The notes: generated by a model not told the origin, from the letters alone. DNA of 64,000 nucleotides from an uncultured Oscillospiraceae bacterium (GCA_947632175.1 CANROC010000006.1:112191-176190); one strand, 5' to 3'; positions 1 to 8,944 are shown, numbered from the stretch's first letter. Translations and numbers: made by a program.

Positions 1-177
1 GCTCTGGAAATCTGGCAGGAGCTCTTCAAGGGCGACCCGAAAGGCTACACGCAGGCCCAGGCCAGAGAGATTATCGGCCTGCTCAGAATGATTCCCGGCT
101 GGCGTCTCTCCACCTCCGTCAATTGCGGAGCAATCTACGGAAGGCAAAGGGGCTTCGTGAAAGAGGTAGCAGAGTAG
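1..177 (+). CDS. VapE-type phage primase/helicase, C-terminal fragment
   Basis: The window opens inside this gene; 58 codons and the stop are visible. The tail has an IPGW motif followed by IYGRQRGFVKEV, which resembles the end of the virulence-associated E (D5-like primase/helicase) family common in clostridial prophages. It would unwind or prime phage DNA. It precedes the VRR-NUC nuclease and SNF2 helicase genes, which fits a replication module. The last codons contain a GTAGCAGAGTAG motif that recurs in the following intergenic region. The family call rests only on the tail. Confidence 0.6.
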   Translation, partial: ALEIWQELFKGDPKGYTQAQAREIIGLLRMIPGWRLSTSVNCGAIYGRQRGFVKEVAE

Positions 178-456
178 CAGGTTTTGGGCCAACTTTTTCG
201 CGGAGAGGGTAGGCCGGATTGAAAAACGAGGTAGCAGAGTAGCGCTTTGCGACCTGATTTTTGAGAAGTGCTACCGACTCTGCTACCTCGAAAAACCCTT
301 GTATATCAAGGCTTTTCAGCTATTGGTAGTAGAAGTAGCAGAGAAAACCTAAAAACATTTTTTGAAAAAGTAAGTAGGTAAAGAGCGAAAAAACGCACAC
401 ACCCCGTATTACACGTATATATAAGGAAATTTTGTTACACGCGCTACTCGACTACC
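165..456 (+). repeat. Non-coding block 1 with GGTAG-type motifs, homologous to 32041-32263
   Basis: There is no gene between 178 and 470. The stretch repeats a motif close to GGTAGYNGARGTAG on both strands: near 166 and 230, inverted near 270-289, at 326-342, and inverted near 444-456. It also has a CCTTG-tatat-CAAGG hairpin at 297-311. The last 60 bases (397-456) match 32204-32263 at 54 of 60 positions with no gap. The core begins ACACACCCCGTATTACACG. A replication, packaging or regulatory role is possible but unproven. Confidence 0.7.
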
Positions 457-470
457 TGAAGGAGGAAATC

Positions 471-755
471 ATGTACGAAAGCGATTTTGAGAGAAAACTG
501 TGTACGTATATCAAGTCTCTCGGCGGCAAAGCGTTTAAGTGGGTGAGCCCCGGGGCGCGGGGCGTGCCCGACCGAATCGCGATACTGCCGGGGGGAAGAA
601 TCATTTTTATAGAGGTCAAGCGTCCGGGCCTGAGCGACGGCATGAGCATTCGGCAAAAGAAGGTGCGGGAGCTTCTGGAAAAGCTCGGCTGTACGGTCTG
701 GCGAATATCCGATATGGACGACCTGAAAGCGAGGCTGAGAGATTATGGAGTATAA
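471..755 (+). CDS. VRR-NUC domain nuclease
   Basis: A 94-residue protein with the VRR-NUC (PD-(D/E)XK) pattern: an early acidic residue, GVPDR (about 29-33), then FIEVKRPG (about 45-52) with the E-x-K catalytic pair, and a C-terminal GCTVWRI strand. Phage proteins of this type are stand-alone structure-specific nucleases, often thought to resolve branched DNA. I chose ATG 471 because GGAGGA lies 6-10 bases upstream; the longer TTG start at 432 would place the ribosome site inside the gene. The end overlaps the helicase start by 11 bases, so the two are probably translationally coupled. Confidence 0.85.
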   Translation: MYESDFERKLCTYIKSLGGKAFKWVSPGARGVPDRIAILPGGRIIFIEVKRPGLSDGMSIRQKKVRELLEKLGCTVWRISDMDDLKARLRDYGV

Positions 756-2106
756 GCCGTATTACTACCAGGCCTTCGCCGAGAAGTTTATTCTCGATAA
801 TCCCGAGGCGGGGCTTCTGCTGGATATGGGCATGGGCAAAACGGCGATAAGCCTGACCGCGGCGGACAAGCTGCTGAACGACTACTTCGCCGTGAGGAAG
901 GTCCTCGTTATTGCGCCGCTGAAACCGGCTCGCGAGACCTGGCCGCCGGAAATCAAAAAGTGGGACCACCTGCGGCATTTGAGGGTCTCGCTGATTCTCG
1001 GGTCAAAGGAAGAGCGGCTTGCGGCGTTGGAGCGGGATGCTGATATTTATATCGTCAACCGGGAGAACGTCGTCTGGCTCGTCGACCACTACAAAAAGAA
1101 GTGGCCTTTCGATATGGTCATCGTCGACGAGCTGTCGAGCTTCAAGTCGAGCAAGGCGCAGCGCTTCCGGGCTCTTAAGCGGGTACGGCCGTATATCTCG
1201 CGAATTGTCGGCCTGACCGGGACGCCGTCGTCTAACGGGCTGATGGACTTATGGCCGGAAATGTACCTGCTGGACGAGGGCAAAGCTCTCGGCAAGACGC
1301 TGACGAATTATCGGAGCACTTACTTTTTGCCGGACAAGCGGAACGCGACGACGATTTTCTCCTGGAAACCGAAACCCGGCGCAGAGGAGGAAATCTACGA
1401 GCGGCTCGAAGGGCTTTGTATCAGCATGAAGTCCAGCGACTATTTGCAGCTTCCCGAGAGGCTGATGCTGCGGCGGGAATTCGAGCTGTCGGAAAAGGGG
1501 CTGACTCTTTATAAGACCCTGGAGCGCGACACCCTGCTTCCCTTCGCGGACGGAGATATTGACGCGCCGACCGCGGCCATTCTTACGAATAAGCTCTTGC
1601 AGGCCGCGGGCGGAGCGGCTTACGACGAGAACGGCAACGCGAGAGAGCTGCACACGGACAAGCTGGACGCTCTCGACGTTCTTATCGAGGAGGCGAACGG
1701 CCAGCCCGTTTTGGTGTTTTACAATTTTCGGCACGAGCGGGACAGAATCATGGCCCGGTACCCCGAGGCGGTCGACATCAAGGAAAAGGACGCGGTCTCT
1801 CGGTGGAACGAGGGAAAAATCCCGATAATGCTGGCGCACCCCGCGAGCGCCGGTCACGGGCTGAATCTTCAGGCCGGAGGGCATATCGCGATATGGTATA
1901 GCCTGCCTACGAGTCTTGAGCTTTTCCAACAGGCGAACAAGCGGCTGCACCGGCCGGGGCAAAAAGAGACGGTCCTGATTCACGTCATACTTATGAAGGG
2001 CACGTACGATTACAGAGTATTGGATAACATCTTGACGCCGAAAGAAGAGAGGCAGAATCTTCTTCTCGAGGCGCTGAAAGCGAAAATTAAGGAGGTAGTA
2101 TCATGA
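745..2106 (+). CDS. SNF2-like DEAD/DEAH-box phage helicase
   Basis: A 453-residue superfamily-2 ATPase. Visible motifs in order: Walker A variant MGMGKTAIS (about 28-36), VIVDELSSF (DExx box, about 126-134), LTGTPSSNG (motif III, about 157-165), and QANKRLHRPGQ (motif VI with arginine finger, near 390). This is the usual short SNF2-type helicase next to a VRR-NUC gene in clostridial and bacillus phages, acting in phage replication or recombination. It overlaps both neighbours by a few bases, implying one operon. Confidence 0.92.
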   Translation: MEYKPYYYQAFAEKFILDNPEAGLLLDMGMGKTAISLTAADKLLNDYFAVRKVLVIAPLKPARETWPPEIKKWDHLRHLRVSLILGSKEERLAALERDADIYIVNRENVVWLVDHYKKKWPFDMVIVDELSSFKSSKAQRFRALKRVRPYISRIVGLTGTPSSNGLMDLWPEMYLLDEGKALGKTLTNYRSTYFLPDKRNATTIFSWKPKPGAEEEIYERLEGLCISMKSSDYLQLPERLMLRREFELSEKGLTLYKTLERDTLLPFADGDIDAPTAAILTNKLLQAAGGAAYDENGNARELHTDKLDALDVLIEEANGQPVLVFYNFRHERDRIMARYPEAVDIKEKDAVSRWNEGKIPIMLAHPASAGHGLNLQAGGHIAIWYSLPTSLELFQQANKRLHRPGQKETVLIHVILMKGTYDYRVLDNILTPKEERQNLLLEALKAKIKEVVS

Positions 2107-2525
2107 CTACGGCGGAAGCGAAGGAGTTTTTGAATCGTGGCTATCGGGCGAAGGAGCGAATCGCGGCAAAGCAGGAGCGAATCGACCATTGGCGGCAAAT
2201 CGCCGAATCTATCACGGCCGAGATAAAGCCGTCGGGCGGCGTTTCCACGTCTCCGTCTAAAAAGATAGAGAATTGCGTCTGCAATATCGTCGACCTGCAG
2301 GACGAGATTCAGTCTGAAATCGACGAGCTCGTCGCGGTGGAGCGAGAGGTCGAGAAGGCTATCGTCGCGGCGGTCGTCGACCCTACGCTGCTGGCCGTAT
2401 TGGAGATGCGGTATTTGAACTATCTCAAGTGGGAGGAAATCGCGGTGCGGCTTGACGTGACTTTCCGTTGGACGATGTCGCTGCATAAAAAAGCCCTGGA
2501 AATTTTTTCGGCAAAAGCGCTCTAA
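2103..2525 (+). CDS. DUF1492/sigma-like phage transcriptional regulator
   Basis: A 140-residue protein. The N-terminal half is helical and coiled-coil-like (about 10-90). The C-terminal part, about 95-135, has the pattern of a sigma region-4 helix-turn-helix (LEMRYLNYLKWEEIAVRLDV). The position, last gene before the terminase and followed by a terminator, matches the DUF1492/ArpU/RinA-type late regulators that switch on packaging and structural genes. ATG overlaps the helicase stop. The precise family is inferred from pattern and context. Confidence 0.7.
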   Translation: MTTAEAKEFLNRGYRAKERIAAKQERIDHWRQIAESITAEIKPSGGVSTSPSKKIENCVCNIVDLQDEIQSEIDELVAVEREVEKAIVAAVVDPTLLAVLEMRYLNYLKWEEIAVRLDVTFRWTMSLHKKALEIFSAKAL

Positions 2526-2560
2526 TTCACATTCCCCTTGCGATATAATATATAATCAGA

Positions 2561-2596
2561 AGAATCGGCCGGAGGATAAACCGCCGATTCTTTTTG
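2561..2596 (+). terminator. Rho-independent terminator after the replication module
   Basis: AGAATCGGC (2561-2569) pairs with GCCGATTCT (2583-2591), followed by a short T run. It separates the replication genes from the terminase operon. The bases to 2690 hold no gene; any packaging site would be expected here, but I see no diagnostic repeat. Confidence 0.75.
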
Positions 2597-2699
2597 CTAT
2601 CCGGGTACAAGCGGCGAGCTTTACTTCCGCTTTTACCGGTAAGGCGTCGCGTGGGCCTCCGGCGCGGCACCTTACCTATTATCTGAAAGGGTGGTGAGC

Positions 2700-3284
2700 G
2701 TGGCAAATGGTATGACGCCAAAGCAGAGGCGCTTCGTAGACGAATACCTGATTGACCTGAACGCCACGCAAGCGGCTATTCGGGCAGGGTACAGTAAAAA
2801 GACCGCAGGATATATTGCAAAAGAACTCCTCCGAAAACCTCCGATTGCGGCAGAAGTTGAAAAACGCAAGCAAAAACTGACGAAAAAGTTGGAAATTACC
2901 CAGGAAAAAGTCCTCCAGGAGCTCGCAGCTATCGCTTTTGCGAACGGGGCCGATTACGCGAAGGTCATCACGACCGGACCGGCCACCGAAGTAAGAATGA
3001 CGGCGACCGACGACTTGCCGCCGGAAAAGCTGCCGGCCATCGCCGGTATCAAGGCGAATCAGTACGGCGTTGAGGTCAAGCTGCATGATAAGGTCAAGGC
3101 CCTTGAGCTTCTCGGTAAATATCTCGGCACGTTCGATGGCGCGGTCGCGCAGGAGCAGACGGAAAACAACCTCTTCGAGGCAATAGAGTCTGTCGGAAAG
3201 GGGGGATTCGATGATTTACCGGAGATTCAGCAAACGCCAGAAGATGACGCTCCTCTGGTGGAAGATGGAGAAATACCGGAATAA
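2700..3284 (+). CDS. Terminase small subunit
   Basis: A Terminase_2/XtmA-type DNA-recognition subunit. The N-terminus has the typical MTPKQRRFVDEYLID, NATQAAIRAGYS and KTAGYIAKELL pattern (helix-turn-helix, about 5-45), followed by an oligomerisation region. It marks phage DNA for packaging with the large subunit. Of three possible starts (2691, 2700 GTG, 2712 ATG), GTG 2700 has AAAGGGTGG at the best distance. Its end overlaps the large-subunit gene by 74 bases. Confidence 0.88.
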   Translation: MANGMTPKQRRFVDEYLIDLNATQAAIRAGYSKKTAGYIAKELLRKPPIAAEVEKRKQKLTKKLEITQEKVLQELAAIAFANGADYAKVITTGPATEVRMTATDDLPPEKLPAIAGIKANQYGVEVKLHDKVKALELLGKYLGTFDGAVAQEQTENNLFEAIESVGKGGFDDLPEIQQTPEDDAPLVEDGEIPE

Positions 3285-4434
3285 GGACGGCCTTATTTGC
3301 GACGGCTCTATCCGGTCCGGCAAGACGGTCTCCATGACGGTCGGCTTCATTCTTTGGAGTATGACCCGTTTTAATAATCAGAGTTTTGCTATTTGCGGAC
3401 GGACTATCGAGGCTCTCCGGCGCAACGTGATAATCCACGTCCCGACCTGGCTCGAGGGGCTTTTCACCGTGACCGAGCGGCGCAGCGAAAACAAAATGAT
3501 AATCACGGTCGGCGGCCGGTCGAATACTTACTACCTCTTCGGAGGTCGGGACGAATCCAGCTACACGCTGATTCAGGGCATAACGCTCGCCGGCGTCCTG
3601 TTTGACGAGGTCGCGCTTATGCCGAGGTCGTTCGTCGAGCAGGCTATGGCCCGGTGTTCGGTCTCCGGCAGCAAGTTTTGGTTTAACTGTAACCCGGAGA
3701 GCCCCGGCCACTGGTTTTATAAAGAATGGATATTGCGGTATAAGGACCGCAATATGCTTTATCTCCATTTTACGATGGACGACAACCTGAGCCTCGACGA
3801 GCGAATCAAGGCCAGATACGAAGGTATGTACTCCGGCGTGTTTTACGACCGGTATATCCGCGGACTCTGGACGGTCGCCGAGGGTCTCATATATACCATG
3901 TTCAATAAGGACTTCCACGTCGTACCGTCCACGCCGCGGGAGTATGACGATTATTATATCTCCTGCGACTATGGCACCCTGAATCCGACCTCGGCCGGTC
4001 TGTGGGGCTTGTATCAGGGAAAATGGTACCGGGTCCGGGAGTATTACTACGACGGCCGAAAAGCGAGGTACCAACGGACGGACGAGGAGCACTACGCGGC
4101 AATCGAAGAGCTCGCGGCCGGTTTACCGATTCGGAAATTCGTCGTTGACCCTTCGGCCGCGTCCTTTATCGAAGTTATTCGCCGGCATAACCGATTCAGA
4201 GTCGAGCAGGCGTCTAACAAGGTCCTTGACGGTATTCGCGACGTCGCTACGCGGTTGAACGCGGGCGACATTTTTATTTGCGACTGCTGCAAGGACTGCA
4301 TTCGCGAGTTTGGCCTTTACCGCTGGGACGAGAAAGCGGCGGAAGACCGGCCGCTCAAAACCGACGACCACGCGATGGACGATGTGAGGTACTTCGTCCG
4401 AGCAGCGTTCGCGCCGTCGAGATTCAGTTTTTAA
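3211..4434 (+). CDS. Terminase large subunit, PBSX family
   Basis: A 407-residue packaging motor. The Walker A motif is GSIRSGKT (about 31-38) and the Walker B is VLFDEVALM (about 130-138), followed by the C-group; aspartates in CDYGTLNPT (about 251) and DDHAMDD (about 388) fit the RNase-H-like nuclease that cuts DNA at headful. The start at 3211 lies inside the small-subunit gene but has a strong GGGGGG ribosome site 7 bases upstream. It feeds DNA into the head through the portal encoded next. Confidence 0.93.
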   Translation: MIYRRFSKRQKMTLLWWKMEKYRNKDGLICDGSIRSGKTVSMTVGFILWSMTRFNNQSFAICGRTIEALRRNVIIHVPTWLEGLFTVTERRSENKMIITVGGRSNTYYLFGGRDESSYTLIQGITLAGVLFDEVALMPRSFVEQAMARCSVSGSKFWFNCNPESPGHWFYKEWILRYKDRNMLYLHFTMDDNLSLDERIKARYEGMYSGVFYDRYIRGLWTVAEGLIYTMFNKDFHVVPSTPREYDDYYISCDYGTLNPTSAGLWGLYQGKWYRVREYYYDGRKARYQRTDEEHYAAIEELAAGLPIRKFVVDPSAASFIEVIRRHNRFRVEQASNKVLDGIRDVATRLNAGDIFICDCCKDCIREFGLYRWDEKAAEDRPLKTDDHAMDDVRYFVRAAFAPSRFSF

Positions 4435-4447
4435 GGAGGTGCATTGA

Positions 4448-5947
4448 ATGCCTTTATTCAGAAGACCGATAGAGCAGGAGCTTTTCAAGCACCGCCTGAG
4501 GAACGGACGGCCGATGACCGAGCTCCAGTTTTTCGCGAAGGAGCTGACCGCCTGGCTGGCGTCGCCCGCGCGAAAGGAAATGCTCGACGGCGACCGGTAC
4601 TATATGGGCGAGCACGATATTCTCGCCCGGAAGCGTACGGCCATCGGCCCCGACGGCAAGCTCATTCCCGTCGACAATATGCCGAACAACCGTATTGTGG
4701 ACAATCAGTACGCGAAACACGTTGACCAGAAGGCCAACTACCTTCTCGGACAGCCTATTTCCTTTCAGGCCGATAATGACGCCTATGTGACCGAGGTCAA
4801 GAAGGTCCTCGGTATGAAGTTTATGAGGACTCTCAGAAACGCGGGCGTCGAGATGCTCAACAGCGGTATCGCCTGGCTTTACCCCTACTACGGCAGAGAC
4901 GGCGAGCTCGTCTTCCGGCTTTTCCCCGGTTACGAAATCTTGCCGTTTTGGGCCGACGCCGCGCATACCGAGCTCGACGCGGCGCTCAGGTATTACCCCG
5001 TCGAGGTCTACGAGGGCCAGGAGGACAAGAAAATCGTTTTCAAGGTGGATATATTCAAGCCTGATGGCGTGAGTACGTACATCTTTGAGAACGGCGAGCT
5101 CAGGCCCGACTCCGATTCTACCCCGCAAAGCTATGTCACGGTAAGCACGCCGGACGGCAAAGGCGCCGCCTTTAACTGGGAGCGCTTCCCGCTTATCGCT
5201 ATCAAATACAACGCCAAGGAGATTCCCCTGATTCGCCGCGGGCGGTCGCTGCAGGACGCGATAAACCTCCTGCAATCCGACTTCGTGAACAGCATGGAGG
5301 AGGACGTGCGGAATACCGTCCTCGTCCTGAAGAATTACGACGGCCAGGACCTCGGGGAATTTCGGCGCAACCTCACGACCTACGGAGCTATCAAGGTCCG
5401 CACGGTCGAGGGTACGGACGGCGGCGTGGACAGTTTGGAGATAACCGTAAACGCCGATAACTACAAGACCGTTCTCGACTTGCTTAAAAAGGCCCTTATC
5501 GAAAACCTCAGAAGCTACGACGCCAAAGACGAGCGTATGGGTAATAACCCAAATCAAATGAACATACAAAGCATGTACGCGGACATCGACCTCGACGCGA
5601 ACGCGATGGAGACCGAATTGCAGGCGGCTTTTGAGGAAATTCTCTGGTTCGTTAACGCTTATCTTGCGAACGCGGGCAAGGGCTCTTTTGAAAACGAGGA
5701 TATTACCGTTATCTTTAACCGCGATATTCTCATTAACGAAACCGAGGCAATCGACAACTGCTCGAAGTCCGTCGGCATTATCTCTGACGAGACCATCGTC
5801 GCCATGCACCCCTGGGTCGATGACCCCGCGGCCGAGCTCGGCCGACTGGAAAAGCAGAAGGCCGAGGCCGAGAGCGACGCTTACCGGCAGGCCTTCGAGA
5901 CGGCTCAGCAGCGGCGGGCTTCCGGCGGTGAGATAAATGAAGAATAG
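4448..5947 (+). CDS. Portal protein, SPP1 gp6-like
   Basis: At 499 residues it has the usual portal length. The PLFRRPIEQELFKHRL start, the KANYLLGQPISF segment and the GNNPNQMNIQSMYADIDLDAN region are characteristic of the SPP1 gp6 portal family. Portals form the dodecameric ring at one vertex through which terminase packages DNA. AAGGAGG lies just upstream of the ATG. The end overlaps the next gene by 11 bases. Confidence 0.92.
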   Translation: MPLFRRPIEQELFKHRLRNGRPMTELQFFAKELTAWLASPARKEMLDGDRYYMGEHDILARKRTAIGPDGKLIPVDNMPNNRIVDNQYAKHVDQKANYLLGQPISFQADNDAYVTEVKKVLGMKFMRTLRNAGVEMLNSGIAWLYPYYGRDGELVFRLFPGYEILPFWADAAHTELDAALRYYPVEVYEGQEDKKIVFKVDIFKPDGVSTYIFENGELRPDSDSTPQSYVTVSTPDGKGAAFNWERFPLIAIKYNAKEIPLIRRGRSLQDAINLLQSDFVNSMEEDVRNTVLVLKNYDGQDLGEFRRNLTTYGAIKVRTVEGTDGGVDSLEITVNADNYKTVLDLLKKALIENLRSYDAKDERMGNNPNQMNIQSMYADIDLDANAMETELQAAFEEILWFVNAYLANAGKGSFENEDITVIFNRDILINETEAIDNCSKSVGIISDETIVAMHPWVDDPAAELGRLEKQKAEAESDAYRQAFETAQQRRASGGEINEE

Positions 5948-7340
5948 TGACTACTGGGCCAACCGTATGCGGATTCTCGAAGAATCCTTGCTTGATACGG
6001 GCTATGACTACGTTCGTAACCTCGAGCGGCAATACGATACTGCGATACGCGATGTCGAGTCTCAAATCTCGGCATGGTACCAGCGCTTTGCCGGCGAAAA
6101 TGGCATAACGCTCGCCGAGGCACGAAGGCTGCTGACCACGCGAGAGCTTGACGAATTCCGGTGGACCGTTGAAGAATACATAAAATACGGTCAAGAGAAC
6201 GCCGTCTCTCAAGCGTGGCTCCAGCAGCTTGAAAACGCCTCCGCCCGCGTTCACGTGTCGAGGCTTGACAGTATCAAGCTGCAGCTTCAGCAGCAGGCCG
6301 AGGCCCTTCATGGGGCGCAGTCAGAGGCTCTTAATTCGTCCCTGGGCGAGCTTTACGAAAGAGGCTATTATCATACCGCCTTCGAGCTCCAAAAGGGCGT
6401 AGGGGTCGGCTGGTCGCTCCACGGGCTGACCGATACTCAGATAAGGAAAGTCCTCTCGCGACCGTGGACCCTGGACGGTCAAACGTTCTCCGACCGGATA
6501 TGGGCCAACAAGCAAAGCCTCGTCAACACGGTCAACACGCAGCTTACGCAGATGATAATGCGAGGCACGGCGCCGGATAAGGCCGTCAAGGCTATCTCCG
6601 ACCGCTTCGGCGTGTCGAAGAGGCAGGCCGGGCGTCTGGTAATGACCGAGAGCGCGGCCTTCGCGAACGAGGCCCGGAAGGATTGCTTTAAGGACCTCGG
6701 CGTCGACCAGTATATCATTGTCGAGACTCTTGACGGCGAGACCTGTCCTTTGTGCGGGCAGCTTGACGGCAAGGTCTACAAGATGAGCGAATACGAGACC
6801 GGCGTCACGGCGCCGCCTTTTCACCCCTGGTGCAGAGGCACGACCGCGCCTTACTTCCCGGATATGGAAGGTCTCGGAGAGCGCTTCGCGCGAGGCGCTG
6901 ACGGTAAAACCTACAAGGTACCGGGGAATATGACCTACGAAGAATGGTACGATAAAGCATTTACAAAACCGGCCGAAATGCGGTATAATATATTTGCTGA
7001 GTCTACTCGTGAACAGCTCAAAGGTTATTCTACTGCTATAAATGCAGGTTTGCAGAATAAACATATTAAAGGTTCAAGTAATTATGACCCGACGCGCGGT
7101 ACTTTGACTGCCGACCCGCAAGAGTTGTATGACCTTTATTCTGGCAAAGGAAGATTTATACAAACAAAAGCGGGGGCATGGGCAGAACGAGAGCGCTTTA
7201 CGCATACTTCTGAAATCGGTATTTATAGAAGTATGTCTGGTCGGGAGGTACCGACAAACACTGGTATTATTCATTATTCAAAGCGAAAAGGCTGGCACAT
7301 AGTCCCGGCTCGTCCGCAGAAAGGAGCACCGCAAAAATGA
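5937..7340 (+). CDS. SPP1 gp7-like minor head protein with C-terminal toxin-50-like nuclease domain
   Basis: A 467-residue fusion. Residues about 190-310 carry the gp7/MuF head-morphogenesis domain: RLVMTESAAFANEA, then CPLCGQLDGK and a final FHPWCRGT, with cysteines and histidine likely binding metal. Residues about 376-467 have features I associate with the polymorphic toxin type 50 domain of phage head proteins: ADPQELYDLYSGKG, then VPTNTGIIHYSK and HIVPARP. The toxin part is visibly richer in A and T than the body. As part of the head such a domain could enter a new host with the DNA. It is followed at once, with an ATGA overlap, by a small possible partner gene. Confidence 0.85.
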   Translation: MKNSDYWANRMRILEESLLDTGYDYVRNLERQYDTAIRDVESQISAWYQRFAGENGITLAEARRLLTTRELDEFRWTVEEYIKYGQENAVSQAWLQQLENASARVHVSRLDSIKLQLQQQAEALHGAQSEALNSSLGELYERGYYHTAFELQKGVGVGWSLHGLTDTQIRKVLSRPWTLDGQTFSDRIWANKQSLVNTVNTQLTQMIMRGTAPDKAVKAISDRFGVSKRQAGRLVMTESAAFANEARKDCFKDLGVDQYIIVETLDGETCPLCGQLDGKVYKMSEYETGVTAPPFHPWCRGTTAPYFPDMEGLGERFARGADGKTYKVPGNMTYEEWYDKAFTKPAEMRYNIFAESTREQLKGYSTAINAGLQNKHIKGSSNYDPTRGTLTADPQELYDLYSGKGRFIQTKAGAWAERERFTHTSEIGIYRSMSGREVPTNTGIIHYSKRKGWHIVPARPQKGAPQK

Positions 7341-7549
7341 TTGATATATTAAAGTACGAGGACTTATTGGACTCTCGCATAAAAGTTACTTGCAATGACG
7401 GTCAAGTTTTTGTCGGCACTTGGATTGATTGGACAAGCGCACAGGATAATGACCCAGACCCTGAGTCTATCACACTTGAGCTTGACGACAGCGCACCCAT
7501 GGAGCTTTATGTCTCTGAAATCAAGCAAATCCAGAAAGCCTATAGCTGA
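7337..7549 (+). CDS. Small Sm-like protein, possible partner of the toxin domain
   Basis: A 70-residue acidic protein whose pattern (IKVTCNDGQVFVGTWIDW, later ELYVSEIKQIQ) resembles a single Sm/LSm beta-barrel. Its ATG overlaps the stop of the head-toxin gene, so the pair is probably translationally coupled and may have been acquired together; its composition matches the AT-richer toxin segment. An immunity role is an inference from position only. It could instead be an RNA-binding or structural accessory protein. Confidence 0.6.
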   Translation: MIDILKYEDLLDSRIKVTCNDGQVFVGTWIDWTSAQDNDPDPESITLELDDSAPMELYVSEIKQIQKAYS

Positions 7550-7649
7550 CCCAGATTGAGTTTTAAGGTCAAAGCCTTAGATTTATACTCTCTTGAAATT
7601 AAAGCTCGATAACGGAGACTATGGAAGCTCGAAATACAATATGATGATG

Positions 7650-7684
7650 AAGCGTCAACCGCGAAAGCGGGAGGCGCTTTTTTC
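7650..7684 (+). terminator. Terminator before the Ig-like cassette
   Basis: A hairpin with outer arms AAGCG/CGCTT and inner arms CCGC-gaaa-GCGG, then six T residues. The sequence around it (ATGATGAAGCG) resembles that of the terminator at 9391-9421. It ends transcription after the head-toxin pair or lowers it for the next genes. Confidence 0.75.
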
Positions 7685-7718
7685 ATGCCAGTAAATAAAT
7701 TTTTAGGAGGTTAATCAA

Positions 7719-8633
7719 ATGCCAAACATTTCAAAAGTGACGGCTCTGATTAACGGTCAATCGCAAACCCTGACCTATAACGAGGGTACGGGTAAATACG
7801 AGGCCGTTATAACAGCTCCGTCAAAATCAAGCTGGACCATAAACGACGAACACTACTATGACGTGTCCATCACCGCTACGGACAGTGCGAACAACAGCAC
7901 GACCGTAAACGCGAAAGACAAGGCGCTCGGCGAATCCTTAAAGTTGGTCGTCAAAGAGAAGGTCGCGCCGGTTATCTCTATCGTCTCTCCCGCGGGCGGT
8001 GCGACGCTTACGAACAACAAGCCGCAAATTACCGTGGAGGTCACCGACGACGATTCCGGAATCAATACGGAGAGCTTCTCTCTGGTTATCGATTCCAACG
8101 CGGCGGTCAAATGGGCTGCGGGTTCTCCGACGACGATTTCAAACGGTTATCGCTGGACCTATACGCCTACTACGGTGCTTCGGGACGGTTCTCATACGAT
8201 TAAGGTCGACGTGTCCGATAACGACGGCAATAAGGCGACGCAGAAAACCGTGACAGTCAAAGTCGATACCACGCCGCCCGTACTGGACGTTACCGCTCCT
8301 GCGGACGACAGTTGGACGAACAAGCTTAGCGGCACCGTCATCGGTACTACCAACGACGTAACCTCTTCACCTGTAACGTTGACGATTACCGTTAACGGAG
8401 ACGACCAAGGCGAGGTTACCGTTCAGGAAGGCGGTTCGTTTAGCCATGCGATTACTTATACGCAAGGCGATAACGAAGTCGTTATCAAGGCTACCGACGC
8501 GGCCGGTAAAGAGTCTACCGTTACGCGTACGGTTCACTGCAACACCGTTGCGCCGAAGATTGTCTCGGTCAACATCGAGCCGAACCCCGTCGACGCCGGC
8601 AAGACTTATACTATCACCGTCGAGGTTGAATAA
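7719..8633 (+). CDS. Ig-like multidomain phage protein
   Basis: A 304-residue all-beta protein. After an N-terminal domain it has about three bacterial Ig-like repeats, each rich in Thr, Val and Asp, with phrases such as APVISIVSPAGGATL (about 85), PPVLDVTAPADDSW (about 185) and APKIVSVNIEPNPVDAG (about 278). Ig domains on virions usually decorate the capsid or bind cell-surface sugars. It sits between the gp7 and scaffold genes, so capsid decoration is plausible. The ending is similar to the start of the 57-residue protein at 9215. Confidence 0.75.
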   Translation: MPNISKVTALINGQSQTLTYNEGTGKYEAVITAPSKSSWTINDEHYYDVSITATDSANNSTTVNAKDKALGESLKLVVKEKVAPVISIVSPAGGATLTNNKPQITVEVTDDDSGINTESFSLVIDSNAAVKWAAGSPTTISNGYRWTYTPTTVLRDGSHTIKVDVSDNDGNKATQKTVTVKVDTTPPVLDVTAPADDSWTNKLSGTVIGTTNDVTSSPVTLTITVNGDDQGEVTVQEGGSFSHAITYTQGDNEVVIKATDAAGKESTVTRTVHCNTVAPKIVSVNIEPNPVDAGKTYTITVEVE

Positions 8634-8635
8634 GT

Positions 8636-8944
8636 ATGGCTATTATCGCAATGTACGGTCATTGTGATAGCTTCGACGTGACGTATACGAAAATCGGCGA
8701 GAACCTTTGGGAAACCGAGGTTCCCGCCGATTTATCAGACGGCAAATATGTCGTAGAAATCTATGGGATAGACGAAACCGGTTTTATTGTGTATTGGACC
8801 GGTATTCTTTATATGTTCGACAGCCGCGTCGTCATGTTGGAGCTTCTTCCGGACTGCGGCGGAATGTTTTGGGACTCTTCTGATACGATTGAGGTGCATT
8901 CGTCCCTCGTTCAAGGCTATAGGAAAGGAGGGTGCGTACCGTGA
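8636..8944 (+). CDS. Small hypothetical protein of the Ig cassette
   Basis: A 102-residue protein. About 10-60 looks like one Ig-type beta sandwich (VTYTKIGENLWETEVPADL, then GKYVVEIYGIDETG), followed by an aromatic strand and a Cys-containing tail. Such short beta-rich proteins accompany Ig-like phage decoration proteins. The ATG follows the upstream stop by two bases and its own stop overlaps the next start (GTGA), so the three genes are one unit. The function is unknown. Confidence 0.6.
   Translation: MAIIAMYGHCDSFDVTYTKIGENLWETEVPADLSDGKYVVEIYGIDETGFIVYWTGILYMFDSRVVMLELLPDCGGMFWDSSDTIEVHSSLVQGYRKGGCVP

Noticed and set aside
165..345. CRISPR array from repeated GTAG motifs
   Set aside because: The motifs are short, irregularly spaced and on both strands; there are no equal spacers.
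432..470. TTG start at 432 for the VRR-NUC gene
   Set aside because: It would place the clear GGAGGA ribosome site of ATG 471 inside the gene and add residues foreign to the family.
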